Below, in pieces: positions 19,981 through 29,169 of a stretch of 64,000 bases of DNA. This DNA is from JBEKTW01 sp049515655. GTDB lineage: Bacteria > Bacteroidota > Ignavibacteria > UBA10030 > SZUA-254. Every line of letters starts with the position of its first letter. Position 1 is the first letter of the stretch. The translations under genes were made by a program, and so were the position numbers. The notes beneath the pieces are model-generated. The model was not told where the DNA came from and did no database searches. It saw nothing but the letters and a program-made list of their open reading frames with translations. The stretch spans positions 1 through 64,000 of the forward strand of contig JBEKTW010000010.1 in the NCBI GenBank assembly GCA_049515655.1, written 5' to 3'.

Positions 19981-22900
19981 TTATCGCAGAACGCTAAGTT
20001 TGCCGAGAGCTTCGGTCGCGAATCTGCCGTCCACGGTCTTGACAATCACTTTATAAAGATACACCCCGTTGGCGATCACGTCACCATCCCTGTCGCGCCC
20101 ATCCCACGATATGTTGACAATCTGATGGTCATCGGTTTGCCGCAGACTCTGAATGAGCCGTCCGGCGACCGTATAGATCTTAACCTGCGCATCGACCGCA
20201 ACAAGCTGATTGTGCTCGAAGGTAAACACCGTAGAAGAGGCGAAGGGATTGGGATAATTGTACAAATTTGACAGTCTCAAGCCGACGCCGGTCACGACAT
20301 CGAACGTCGTTTGAGCGACGGAAGGATTGTTATAGGTATCCCAGGCACGGAGCCGGAGGGAGTGACCCCCTTCCGACAATCCATTCAACTGGTACTGCAC
20401 AGTTCCTTCGCGATAGGTATCGACATTACTTTTGTAATACGCGGTCAAGTCTGCGCTCTGCGGGTTGTTGTCGACCCAGGCCTCGATGTGATGACCGACG
20501 CCGGCGTCCGAGGTGTTGATTCCGTGTTCATCTTTCAGGTCGGCGATGAGGACAGGGCTTGCGCTCACGACGTCGCCCGGACGAAACGTTCTGCTGTCGA
20601 CATATAGACTAATATCGGGTCCCCGCGTATCTGCCTGGGCTGTCGAGTCGGAGCCGCCGACACGGATGTTGGTCGAGTAGCCCGCACCGTCGCCGGACGC
20701 ATTCCAGAAATACAGTGTGATGCGCCCCAGGTCATCACGGTAGGAAATATCCTTCGGCACCACGAAGCTCGCCCTCACCTTACCGTTGTTCACGGTCTGC
20801 TCACCCCTGAAGAGAATGTTGCCGGCTTCTGAGAACGTGAATGTCCCGTAGTCAGGATCACTGAGTTGGACGCTGCGGTTTGCATCGTACACCACGAGCT
20901 GGGCCTGGCCGGAGTATGTCGAGTTTGGGCTATAGGGCTGCAGTGTTGCAGATACCGTGTCCTGGCTCAGAGCTTTCAGTTGGGCCACACCGGAAAGAGG
21001 GACTCTGTTCAGCGTATCGATCGTCGCAAATAGCCTTGGAAAGGATACCCGGAGCGCAGGGTCGCCCAGGAGGAAGTATTTCCTGTCGTTGATCATATCC
21101 GCGAACACTTGCTTCGTGCGATATACGACGTCGCCCAACCGCTGTTGAGAAATCCGTCCCGTGCTATCGACCTGAAAGAGATTTTGATAGAGTGTCTGGT
21201 TGAGAGCGGAGTTATAAGATGAATACACAGCGCGGGTTGCCGCGAAGACCGCGACGGCCCCGGCCTCCGGCATGGAAGCAAGAAGCTCCCCGCCGCTTTG
21301 CTCGAACACATCGTCGAAATAGGAAAAATTACACGTCACTGCGACCAGGAAAAAATATCTCTGCTTGTTATGGAGCAGCGGAAAATCAACATCGCGGTCG
21401 AAAACGTCTTCATGCGCCCACAAATGCGGATTCCCATGACCGGTGAAATTCAGGGTCAGCGTTCCCTGGTTGATCTGATTATCGATTGCCGCGTTCACGT
21501 CCGGCTTTCTTCTCCCTACGGCGGTGTAGATGGTGGGATACTCGTACTCGTAAATCTTCCGCACCTCAAACATCGATGGAACCAGTCCCGAAACATCCTC
21601 CGCCTGCTTCGTGTGAACAAACCCGTCATTAACACCCGGGCCGGCAGGACCGTCGTCCGCTACCATTGTCACCCGCGTCTTCCATGGGTCCATGATGGGA
21701 TTGGTCTCATATTCGATGATCTTACTGACCATTGCGTTCGCATCATCCGCCGTCCGGGCCGTCAATCTGCCCACTCCCGCCTTCACGCGTCCCGAACCGT
21801 CAAATATCGTGAAGTAATCATCACTCGCATGAGATTCGATCGGCAGAAACGATTCTTCCGACTCCCACGGGGGTATCCAGTCCGGGCCGGTGGTGAGCAC
21901 ACGTCTGTAGTCGTAATCACCGTCGCCGAACAGCAAGATGAGGCGAGGATTTCTCAGCGGATAGATGTACTTGAGATAGTTGCGGATAGCGACGGGCGTG
22001 AGCAATCCGCCCCCAAACTCATTGTAAATCTGATTGACATCCACGATCGCCGACCGGAGTGAATCCTGCGTCTGGCGAAACGCCTGCAGGCGCTGCGCCG
22101 CCGCCAGAAAGTCCGGATGCGTGATGATGACGTAGTCCACCTGCGTCGAATCGCCGTGCAAATTCTGGTTTTCCGCAATCCGTGTCAACCATCCCGGCAC
22201 ATTGAACCCGCTTTGCCCGACCGCGTAGAACTCCCGCACCGAGCCGGCACTCAACAGAACTCTGAACGAACACGTATCGACCGAAATGGTCGGATTCGTG
22301 ATCATCGTGACGCTGTCGAACCTTGTTACATCAAACACAAAAATCTGATTATCGGAAAAGCCGCTCACATCGTACTCCGCGACGCCTGAAAGATCGTCGG
22401 AATGAAAATTGAATTCGTTGTTCTGGGCAACCAGGAATTGCCGGTAAAATATCTCATACCAATCAATGTACCCGACGCCGGTCTGACTCGGCGTCGAGAA
22501 AATAAAACGGAGGAGGCTTTGTCCGTCGGCAGCCGGAAAACTATTGAGGGTAACATCGCTCTCGTATGATATGAATTGATTGCTGTTGTCGTCGCCGACA
22601 TCCGTGCCGCTGTACGATTGATTGACGATCTGCCGTCCGTGCTCAGCCACCGTAAACGTAGAAGGATCGGGCGACTGCGCCCCGAGAAGAAACCGATAAC
22701 GGACCGGCTGGCCCGCGTCGATTGAGGGAAGCGGATTGACATATGGATGGGCGTCTCCGGAGTTGAAGGATTGTCCCAACCACTCCAACCCCGACCCGAG
22801 GATGTTGATCTTGTCATCCTCACGAAACAGCTTCCCAACGATGGTTGAGGGATGAACGGAGGGCGGCTGCGCCAGCGACGGAACCGGCGTCATCGATTTG

Positions 22901-23970
22901 GCAGGTGTGCTGCCGTACGTGAGCCAATAAAAGTTCGTCTCGCTGTAATGATTGATGTAGTGAGAGAACGTCTTGCTCGCCGGGTCATAGTGCCACCCGC
23001 GCGTGCCTTTAGCGTAGAAGACAATATAGTCGTCGGGGTCCAAGAGATTGTTCGAGTTAGCGTCGAAAGCATAGACGGCATTTTCCAGAAGATCATCGAC
23101 AGCCGGTACAGTCGGATCTGACGGCAATTCATAGCCGCCGTTTCCAAAGATGCGTATCTTGTGGGGATTGGCAGTCGACGGCACGCCCGCATTGAGCAAA
23201 GCTTGCCCTGTGAGCTTGTACATCCCATCGGCGGTAACGGGAAACCGGAACCATTCGCCTGTCGCAAGAACACTGTTTCGAAACGCACTCGCACCGGAAC
23301 GTCTCACCTCCCCAGTTCCCCGAGGAAACATTTCATCGTTCAATGCCAGGCCGCGAATCATCTTCCCCGGTCTCATCGTCACGCGCTCGGAACTTCCGAA
23401 GCTGACGTGGACCACAATCCGGGTGTATTTCCGGAGCAGCCGTTGACCGGCATTGTACCGGAGCGGGCTCACACGCAGCTCGCCGAGAATCGCTCCCTGC
23501 GTTTCTCCGATATTTGCCAGCACGGCAACCTGTTCCGGGATGAATTCGTTTTTCAGATACGCGGCGGTGCTCATCTTATAATCAGTAGTGAAGAGCCCCC
23601 CCACCGAGCGGCCGGCCGGCACGGGCGGGAGCAAAACGTTCGGAATATTTTCGTATTCTACCGTCACGATCTCCACAGAGTTGTTGCGGGCGCCGGGGAA
23701 TCTCAGCAAGAAGGAGCGAACTTCAATCTCCGGCGGCCCGGGAATTAAGTGCGGTGCGTTGACACCGCCTTCAATGCCATATCGCGTGAATTCAAAACCG
23801 TTTGACCTGATCACCGACGCCGCCGTGAATATAGGCACGTACTCAAGTGTGATTCCACTCGCGTCGGCTTGAAGAATTCGAACATCTTTGTTGCTGCCGA
23901 ACATCGGGGCCACCGTCAATCCAAACACGACGATCAACAGCCATTTTGTTCGAAGTCCTGTTGTAACCAT
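19981..23970 (-). CDS. porU: T9SS sortase PorU (C25-family peptidase)
   Basis: PorU removes the C-terminal sorting signal of T9SS cargo at the cell surface and attaches the cargo to lipopolysaccharide. The 1,329-residue protein has a signal peptide and a long N-terminal beta-rich region. A gingipain-like C25 catalytic domain (about 610-960) follows, with His at about 843 in LNFTGHGNPHLW and Cys at about 879 in VAVTCNFSYFDD, the expected dyad. The C-terminal Ig-like part ends in a T9SS-type sorting segment. I start at the ATG at 23970; a TTG at 23985 is possible. It heads a minus-strand block with porV, an M6-like cargo and two envelope proteins, behind a long structured leader. Confidence 0.93.
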   Translation of the reverse strand: MVTTGLRTKWLLIVVFGLTVAPMFGSNKDVRILQADASGITLEYVPIFTAASVIRSNGFEFTRYGIEGGVNAPHLIPGPPEIEVRSFLLRFPGARNNSVEIVTVEYENIPNVLLPPVPAGRSVGGLFTTDYKMSTAAYLKNEFIPEQVAVLANIGETQGAILGELRVSPLRYNAGQRLLRKYTRIVVHVSFGSSERVTMRPGKMIRGLALNDEMFPRGTGEVRRSGASAFRNSVLATGEWFRFPVTADGMYKLTGQALLNAGVPSTANPHKIRIFGNGGYELPSDPTVPAVDDLLENAVYAFDANSNNLLDPDDYIVFYAKGTRGWHYDPASKTFSHYINHYSETNFYWLTYGSTPAKSMTPVPSLAQPPSVHPSTIVGKLFREDDKINILGSGLEWLGQSFNSGDAHPYVNPLPSIDAGQPVRYRFLLGAQSPDPSTFTVAEHGRQIVNQSYSGTDVGDDNSNQFISYESDVTLNSFPAADGQSLLRFIFSTPSQTGVGYIDWYEIFYRQFLVAQNNEFNFHSDDLSGVAEYDVSGFSDNQIFVFDVTRFDSVTMITNPTISVDTCSFRVLLSAGSVREFYAVGQSGFNVPGWLTRIAENQNLHGDSTQVDYVIITHPDFLAAAQRLQAFRQTQDSLRSAIVDVNQIYNEFGGGLLTPVAIRNYLKYIYPLRNPRLILLFGDGDYDYRRVLTTGPDWIPPWESEESFLPIESHASDDYFTIFDGSGRVKAGVGRLTARTADDANAMVSKIIEYETNPIMDPWKTRVTMVADDGPAGPGVNDGFVHTKQAEDVSGLVPSMFEVRKIYEYEYPTIYTAVGRRKPDVNAAIDNQINQGTLTLNFTGHGNPHLWAHEDVFDRDVDFPLLHNKQRYFFLVAVTCNFSYFDDVFEQSGGELLASMPEAGAVAVFAATRAVYSSYNSALNQTLYQNLFQVDSTGRISQQRLGDVVYRTKQVFADMINDRKYFLLGDPALRVSFPRLFATIDTLNRVPLSGVAQLKALSQDTVSATLQPYSPNSTYSGQAQLVVYDANRSVQLSDPDYGTFTFSEAGNILFRGEQTVNNGKVRASFVVPKDISYRDDLGRITLYFWNASGDGAGYSTNIRVGGSDSTAQADTRGPDISLYVDSRTFRPGDVVSASPVLIADLKDEHGINTSDAGVGHHIEAWVDNNPQSADLTAYYKSNVDTYREGTVQYQLNGLSEGGHSLRLRAWDTYNNPSVAQTTFDVVTGVGLRLSNLYNYPNPFASSTVFTFEHNQLVAVDAQVKIYTVAGRLIQSLRQTDDHQIVNISWDGRDRDGDVIANGVYLYKVIVKTVDGRFATEALGKLSVLR

Positions 23971-23995
23971 GAACGAAATTCTCAAATCCTCAAAA

Positions 23996-24032
23996 ATAAA
24001 AAGCCGAATGCCAGAAACTCCGACATTCGGCT
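23996..24032 (-). terminator. Terminator-like hairpin just upstream of porU
   Basis: On the minus strand AGCCGAATG and CATTCGGCT form a 9-bp stem (24002-24010 with 24024-24032) followed by TTTTTATTTTT, a Rho-independent shape. It lies 26 bp before the porU ATG and about 170 nt after a strong promoter at 24208-24236. It could end the methyltransferase transcript, or act as an attenuator in the porU leader. Confidence 0.7.
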
Positions 24033-24207
24033 AAAATTCCGATTCGACCGTCGACTGCTGTTTGTCAGAGGTTTCTGCCGGGGCGAAAGACTGGTTCGAC
24101 CCTCGAGCTGAACTGCAGTGAGCATAGCTCACTGAACACACCCATAAACCTATAACAAAAAGCCTATTCGACAGTCCCTAAGTACGAAATCCGTTTATTA
24201 TGTCTTT

Positions 24208-24236
24208 AATATAGAAAACATTTCTTGCAATGTCAA
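24208..24236 (-). promoter_or_regulatory. Promoter upstream of the porU leader
   Basis: TTGACA (24231-24236) and TATATT (24208-24213) are 17 bases apart on the minus strand. The spacer shares CAAGAAATGTT with the promoter at 24908-24936, beyond what promoter hexamers need. The transcript would start near 24200, giving a leader of about 230 nt before porU. The leader includes a TGAGC/GCTCA palindrome near 24119-24131 and the terminator-like hairpin. Confidence 0.7.
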
Positions 24237-24280
24237 GCAGAGGAAGGGAAATGCCTTCCCATTTCCCTGCATTTTGGCCT

Positions 24281-24850
24281 CTACTTCTTCACTTTGAGCT
24301 CAAATGTCAGCTGCCGCAACGGGAACCAATACGCCAACCTGTTCTCGTACAAGTCTTTACGGGAGTTGGCGAAGCCCTTGATGACGCCGTCGAGCCAGTG
24401 TGCAGGCGTGAGCCCCTTTTCAAATTCGACTGAAACCAACTCAAACCGGACAGTCGAGTAGCGGAACGACGCGTTGTCGGTCCCCTCCACGAAATAATCA
24501 AACGAGTGGACACCGAAGAAATGCTTGTGTGTCGGGTCGGTGCTCGCCTGCCGATGGGCAAAAAATGGAACGATGATCGTGACCGGCGCGTCCGGCTTTG
24601 CCACGCGGTGGATCTCCTCCATGACCTTGAGCACATCGTCCAAATGTTCAATCACATTGTCGCAGATAACCTCGTCGAAATGATTGTCGGTGAAAGGATA
24701 CGGGAACAGATTCAAATCGTGGATGACGTCGGCGTTTGACCGAGGGTTCATGTCGATACCGACAGCACCGGGACGTTTCCTCATCCCGCAACCGACATCG
24801 AGGAGGCGGTAATCTTTGCGCCGGTTATTCTCCAAACTGCGTTCCATCAT
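24281..24850 (-). CDS. Class I SAM-dependent methyltransferase
   Basis: The 189-residue protein has a Rossmann methyltransferase core. LLDVGCGMRKRPGAVGID at about 16-33 is motif I with the SAM-binding GxG and the following acidic residue. VICDNVIEHLDDVLKVMEE is the motif II/III region typical of methyltransferase type 11 proteins. The C-terminal half (HKHFFGVHSFDYFVEG) resembles family members found in polysaccharide clusters, but the substrate is unknown. It has its own promoter at 24908-24936, and its transcript may end at the hairpin before porU. The ATG at 24850 is followed by a second ATG one codon later. Confidence 0.82.
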   Translation of the reverse strand: MMERSLENNRRKDYRLLDVGCGMRKRPGAVGIDMNPRSNADVIHDLNLFPYPFTDNHFDEVICDNVIEHLDDVLKVMEEIHRVAKPDAPVTIIVPFFAHRQASTDPTHKHFFGVHSFDYFVEGTDNASFRYSTVRFELVSVEFEKGLTPAHWLDGVIKGFANSRKDLYENRLAYWFPLRQLTFELKVKK

Positions 24851-24907
24851 GTTGGAAAGACTCTAAGCCAGTTTTCCCCTGATCATTGTGTACTCGACGA
24901 TGGCATT

Positions 24908-24936
24908 AATTTAGAGAACATTTCTTGTATTGTCAA
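24908..24936 (-). promoter_or_regulatory. Promoter of the methyltransferase gene
   Basis: TTGACA (24931-24936) and TAAATT (24908-24913) are separated by 17 bases on the minus strand, 58 bp before the ATG. Thirteen of the 17 spacer bases match the spacer of the porU promoter, including CAAGAAATGTT. AGAA-ATG-TTCT within it is a small inverted repeat that could bind a regulator. Confidence 0.65.
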
Positions 24937-25194
24937 GTTGTTCCGGCAGTTACAAATCACAGGGCAATTCCCGCCATTTCATATCCTTTTACACTCCCGC
25001 GAGCGCTTTCGCGGATCGACCGCCTTTTCGTCCTGCAAGAGTGAGACTCCGGGAGGCCAGCGGATGGGAGAAAAACAGCCACTTCACGGATCGCACGGGA
25101 TTGACGGAAATCCCGAAACCGGGACAACGTCTATTAATGACAAGCCATCGCAACCCTTCGGGCAAGCCGGAGAGAACACTCCAAGACTCTGAAG
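24937..25194. other. Intergenic stretch without a recognisable gene
   Basis: This part of the 373-bp gap between the divergent methyltransferase and GT5 genes has short palindromes (CGCGAGCGCTTTCGCG near 25000) but no open frame with family features, no RNA gene I recognise and no repeat shared with the rest of the window. Confidence 0.5.
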
Positions 25195-25223
25195 TTGATT
25201 CTCAAGCATAAAATTCGTACATT
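25195..25223 (+). promoter_or_regulatory. Promoter abutting the GT5-like gene
   Basis: TTGATT (25195-25200) and TACATT (25218-25223) are 17 bases apart, and the ATG at 25224 follows immediately. Transcription would start at or just inside the first codons, so the message may be leaderless or translation may begin further in. Confidence 0.45.
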
Positions 25224-26132
25224 ATGCATACAAATCTTGAGTTTTCCTCACTTTTGGGCAATAGAAGCGTGTCGAAGTCGATTGATGTCCTCTTTGTGGC
25301 AACCGAGGTTGAGCCATTTGTAAAGACCGGGAGTCTGGCCGACCTCGCCGGGAACATGCCCAAGAATGTTAAATCGATGGGACATGAAATCCGGGTGATG
25401 CTACCGGGATACGGGTCAATCAACGAGCGGCGTTATCACCTCCACAACCTGCTGAGGATGCAGGGAATCGAAATCCCGATCGGCAACACGTGCGAGCTCG
25501 CATACGTGAAATCTTCCTACATTAACTGCGATAATAAGAAGGTCCAGGTGTATTTCTTGAGCAACGAGAGGTATTTCAATCGCCAGGGACTTTACTTTCA
25601 TCCGGAGACAAAGGAACACTTCATCGACAACGACGAGCGATTTATCTTTTTCGCCCGCGGCGTGCTTGAAACATTAAAGCGGTTGGGATGGCAGCCCAGG
25701 ATCATCCATTGTAACGACTGGCAATGCGGACTCATTCCTGCCTACTTGAAGACACTGTACAAGGATGACCCGTTCTTCAAGAACACGCGGACAGTCTTCA
25801 CGGCCTATAGTCTCGCATCGCATGGAACGTTCTCACGGACTTCCTATTTGAAGACCGGGCTTCCTCCCGCAGTTCTCCTCGGCAATGATATAGATTCTGG
25901 AAAACTTGATTTCCTCAAGGCAGGGCTCACCTACGCCGACGTTATCACAACCATCGGAATGAAGGCCGACAAAAGACTTTTTTCTTCTTCCAAGAATGGA
26001 ATCGAAGAAATGCTCCACTCACACAATAAGCATGTTGTTTCTCTGACTCCGACGTCTCAGAACGGTGATCGATATGCGCAGCTTGCCGAAAAGTTTGTCT
26101 CGATCTACCGCGACCTTGCAAAGAATGGTTAA
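25224..26132 (+). CDS. Glycogen/starch synthase-like protein, N-terminal GT5 domain only
   Basis: The 302-residue protein matches the N-terminal half of bacterial glycogen synthase. DVLFVATEVEPFVKTGSLADLAG aligns with the ADP-glucose-binding loop, and IIHCNDWQCGLIPAYLK with the HxxDWQ motif. The C-terminal GT-B half (about 200 residues) is absent. The usual K-T-G-G-L is K-T-G-S-L here. Short forms like this occur as separate proteins in some lineages, but it may not synthesise glycogen by itself. The start at 25224 is uncertain because the -10 element abuts it; a GTG at 25269 would still keep the domain. gmhB follows after 2 bp, so the two are co-transcribed. Confidence 0.75.
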   Translation: MHTNLEFSSLLGNRSVSKSIDVLFVATEVEPFVKTGSLADLAGNMPKNVKSMGHEIRVMLPGYGSINERRYHLHNLLRMQGIEIPIGNTCELAYVKSSYINCDNKKVQVYFLSNERYFNRQGLYFHPETKEHFIDNDERFIFFARGVLETLKRLGWQPRIIHCNDWQCGLIPAYLKTLYKDDPFFKNTRTVFTAYSLASHGTFSRTSYLKTGLPPAVLLGNDIDSGKLDFLKAGLTYADVITTIGMKADKRLFSSSKNGIEEMLHSHNKHVVSLTPTSQNGDRYAQLAEKFVSIYRDLAKNG

Positions 26133-26134
26133 GA

Positions 26135-26722
26135 ATGCACATCGGGATTTTCCTCGACCGCGATGGGACGATCAACGAAGAAGTAAACTACCTCTCCACT
26201 CCCGCTGAACTTCATCTGATCCCCGGCGCCGCCGACGCCATCCGTGAAGCGAATCGCTTAGGGCTCAAGGTTTTCATCATCACCAATCAATCAGGTATCG
26301 CCCGGGGAGTTCTCACGGAAGAACATCTCGCGGAAGTCCACAAACACTTGCTCCAGCTCCTCAAGGTTGAGCACGCCCACGTCGACGGAATTTACTATTG
26401 CCCGCACCACCCCGATTTCGGTGACGGACAATACCGTAAAGACTGCTCGTGCCGTAAACCCGATATCGGGATGTTGACGCAGGCCGCCAAAGAATTCGAT
26501 ATCGACCTCCGCAAATCGTTTGTAGTGGGCGATCGAATGATCGATATTCAGACGGGGAACAATGCCGGCGCGACGTCGATTCTCGTCCTCACGGGCTACG
26601 GAAAAGAAGAACAAACCCTTCTCCAACAACATCACGTGCACGCGGAGCACGTCGCCGGAAACCTCTACGAGGCCGTCCAGTACATCAAGCGCTCGATCCT
26701 CCAGGAACAGTCAATTTCCTAA
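26135..26722 (+). CDS. gmhB: D-glycero-beta-D-manno-heptose-1,7-bisphosphate 7-phosphatase
   Basis: GmhB removes the 7-phosphate from heptose bisphosphate on the route to ADP-heptose for the LPS inner core. The 195-residue HAD-family protein has the nucleophile motif DRDGT with Asp8 and Asp10, ITNQSGIARG at 49-58, and the zinc loop ligands Cys89, His91, Cys104 and Cys106 (CPHHP and CSCRKP), then VVGDRMIDIQTG. All catalytic residues are in place. The related histidinol-phosphatase type is less likely given the LPS genes nearby. It starts 2 bp after the GT5-like gene and is followed by a lipoprotein gene after 15 bp. Confidence 0.92.
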   Translation: MHIGIFLDRDGTINEEVNYLSTPAELHLIPGAADAIREANRLGLKVFIITNQSGIARGVLTEEHLAEVHKHLLQLLKVEHAHVDGIYYCPHHPDFGDGQYRKDCSCRKPDIGMLTQAAKEFDIDLRKSFVVGDRMIDIQTGNNAGATSILVLTGYGKEEQTLLQQHHVHAEHVAGNLYEAVQYIKRSILQEQSIS

Positions 26723-26737
26723 CAGACGCCCCTCTCT

Positions 26738-27904
26738 ATGCACCGCTTCAGCCCTCTTTTTCTTTTAGTCATGTTCATCCCGCTCATCGAGGCATGCAGC
26801 GATGATCCAAATGCGATCGGTAGCGCTTTGATTCCCAAGGGAGACGCGATCACACTCGCCGCGGACACCATCAACGCCTCCGCGAGTGCCACCGACACTG
26901 CACACATTCAAGGGACTTCGACAACGCTGCTCCTGGGAAAATTCGGCCACCTTGAAGCCCGGACATTACTGGAGTTTGACGGCATCCCCGCCGATAAACC
27001 CTTGGCAACCATCGATTCGGCAATTCTGACGCTTCATATCGATTACCGTTTCAAGGATTCTGCCGGGGGCTTCGGGTTTAGCATAGACACTTTGCTCCTG
27101 GCCTGGAATTCTACGTCATTGACGTGGGCCAATCTCGTACCCGATAGTCTGTACCGCCATGCCGCCGACACGACATTCGCCGTCCAGGCAGAAGATACGG
27201 TTCTCACCGTTCACATCGAGCCTATCGTCCGGTCGTGGTTCCAAGCGGAGAATTCCGCTCCTTACGGCTTCATTTTGATTCCCTCGCCGGTGCAAACCTT
27301 TGTTCTCGGCTTCGCTAATTACGTCAACGGTCTGGGTGATTTTCGCCCAATGTTGACGATCGGTTACCACGATTCCACGGCCGGAGACACAACAACGCTT
27401 ACTCTTGCCCCCTCGCAAGTACTATTCCTTGCCAATAGTGACCGACCTGTTCCGACGGACACGGTCTACGTTCAGGCAGGTATCGCGTACCGGGGGCACG
27501 TGAAATTTGACCTTGGCAGCCTTCCCAAAAACGTCAGCATCACCAGCGCCACGATGAATCTTTTTCTTAACTCTCCCTCTTCATTGAGGAACGCTTACAC
27601 AGTCAACAGCATCATAGCAAACCCGGCACTCGACAGCTCATCGCTTCCCGGATTGAGCTCGCTTTCCGCTGTCGGCGCACCGGACCTTCTCGATAGCTCG
27701 ATGTTCGACTTCGACATAAAGAGCTTCGTCCAACAATGGATCGCGACTTCGCCAAACTACGGGATGATGCTGCGTGCCACCAACGAGTATATTTCCCTCG
27801 ACGGATTCGTATTTTATGGCGCGAAGGCGGATGCCGCACATCGCCCGAGGCTGACGATCAAGTATACCCAATTCCCACAAAAAGCGCGCCGGGCAAAACC
27901 ATGA
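26738..27904 (+). CDS. Lipoprotein with DNRLRE-type domains
   Basis: The 388-residue protein has a lipoprotein signal ending LIEAC (Cys20) followed by SDDP. Two repeated segments of about 150 residues contain ATIDSAILTLHI and SITSATMNLFLN, each ending with the R-P-x-L-T-I pattern typical of DNRLRE-like beta-sandwich modules in secreted proteins. It is probably anchored in the outer membrane. The function is unknown. Its stop overlaps the next start by ATGA, so it is coupled to the outer-membrane protein downstream. No ribosome-binding site is visible at its ATG. Confidence 0.75.
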   Translation: MHRFSPLFLLVMFIPLIEACSDDPNAIGSALIPKGDAITLAADTINASASATDTAHIQGTSTTLLLGKFGHLEARTLLEFDGIPADKPLATIDSAILTLHIDYRFKDSAGGFGFSIDTLLLAWNSTSLTWANLVPDSLYRHAADTTFAVQAEDTVLTVHIEPIVRSWFQAENSAPYGFILIPSPVQTFVLGFANYVNGLGDFRPMLTIGYHDSTAGDTTTLTLAPSQVLFLANSDRPVPTDTVYVQAGIAYRGHVKFDLGSLPKNVSITSATMNLFLNSPSSLRNAYTVNSIIANPALDSSSLPGLSSLSAVGAPDLLDSSMFDFDIKSFVQQWIATSPNYGMMLRATNEYISLDGFVFYGAKADAAHRPRLTIKYTQFPQKARRAKP

Positions 27905-29154
27905 AGAAAACCGTTTTCTTTCTGCTTCTTTGCGGGGTCGTTACGGCGTCACGCGCGGGCAATGGCGGGTCAGGGTATTCCCGGTACGGGATCGGCGACC
28001 TCCAGTATTTTGTTTCGGACCGCGCCTACAGCATGGGGGGAGCGGGAGTTGCCGTCCTCTCGACCAGCTCCATCGACCGGTTCAACCCCGCGGATTGGGT
28101 AAACATCACCCGGACGAGTTTTTCAGTCGGAGCTCTCTACGAAGGTTACTCCACCACTGACGGTGTGAACTCAGGATATTTCAGCAGCGCCAATTTCAAC
28201 GGCATCATGATTGCATTCCCCCTGTTGCCGTCGCATGGAGTTGTCTTAGGTGCCGGCCTCATGCCGTACAGCACGGTAAATTACTCCACCGCGTTCGATA
28301 CCTCGCAGGCAGGGCTGGCCTACCGGCTCGGGTACCACGGCGAGGGCGGGACGTCGGAAGCCCAGGTCGGCATCTCTGCGAACGCGAGCGCCGACCTCCA
28401 CCTGGGGGCGAAATTCAATTATTACTTTGGCACCCTGCGCCACACGATCATCCAGGATTTCACCGATAACTCGACGTACACAAACGCCGAGGACCTCCGC
28501 TCTGTGGAACTCAAAGGCATCGGGTTTTCCCTCGGCGCGGTCTATTCAGGTCTGGGCTCTCTCCTGAAAATTGATTCGACGAAATCACTCACGCTCGGAA
28601 TCGTGGCATCGACCGCATCATCCCTGTCATCGACGGAAGAGCACGATTTCACGTACACGACGACAGCCCTGACGTCCTATGATACGGCGACAATCAATGT
28701 GGGGAATCTCCGGATACCATTTTCGATCACAGGCGGGATATCGTACATGACGAACCGCGTCCTGCTCGCCAGCGATCTTTCGTTTCAGCAGTGGAGCAGA
28801 TTTGAGGCAACAGGATTGATCGCAATGACGAATCGTAACAGTTACCGATTCAGTATCGGCGGAGAACTACATCCGCCTTCGGACGCGTCGGGGATGCCGA
28901 CCGGCCGCACCGTTTACCGTCTGGGTTTTTTCTATAACTCAACATACTACCTTATCGCCAACGAGCCAATTAACGAAACCGGAGTGACTGGAGGGATGGG
29001 AATTCCAATTTTCTTCGGCACACGGCTGGAAATCGGAGTACAGTACAGTTTTCGGGGAACGACAGCCCAGCAGTTGCAGAAAGACAAAATACTGCGGATA
29101 TCCTTCACGCTCAGCGGCGACGAACTCTGGTTTGTGCAACCTCCGGAAGAATAA
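27901..29154 (+). CDS. Outer-membrane beta-barrel protein (FadL/OmpP1-like)
   Basis: The 417-residue protein has a signal peptide (1-19) and opens with SGYSRYGIGDLQYFVSDRAYSMGGAG, the start typical of the FadL-like barrels of this phylum. SSIDRFNPADWVNI follows, then alternating amphipathic strands to the end. It is probably a transport or scaffold barrel. I chose the ATG at 27901, overlapping the previous stop, because the signal peptide begins there; a longer frame from 27736 lies inside the lipoprotein gene. The pair of lipoprotein and barrel suggests a common surface role. Confidence 0.8.
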   Translation: MKKTVFFLLLCGVVTASRAGNGGSGYSRYGIGDLQYFVSDRAYSMGGAGVAVLSTSSIDRFNPADWVNITRTSFSVGALYEGYSTTDGVNSGYFSSANFNGIMIAFPLLPSHGVVLGAGLMPYSTVNYSTAFDTSQAGLAYRLGYHGEGGTSEAQVGISANASADLHLGAKFNYYFGTLRHTIIQDFTDNSTYTNAEDLRSVELKGIGFSLGAVYSGLGSLLKIDSTKSLTLGIVASTASSLSSTEEHDFTYTTTALTSYDTATINVGNLRIPFSITGGISYMTNRVLLASDLSFQQWSRFEATGLIAMTNRNSYRFSIGGELHPPSDASGMPTGRTVYRLGFFYNSTYYLIANEPINETGVTGGMGIPIFFGTRLEIGVQYSFRGTTAQQLQKDKILRISFTLSGDELWFVQPPEE

Positions 29155-29169
29155 GGACGAAAGCTGCCC

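Noticed and set aside
24930..25211. A 93-codon plus-strand open frame before the GT5-like gene
   Set aside because: No ribosome-binding site or family features; it overlaps two promoters.
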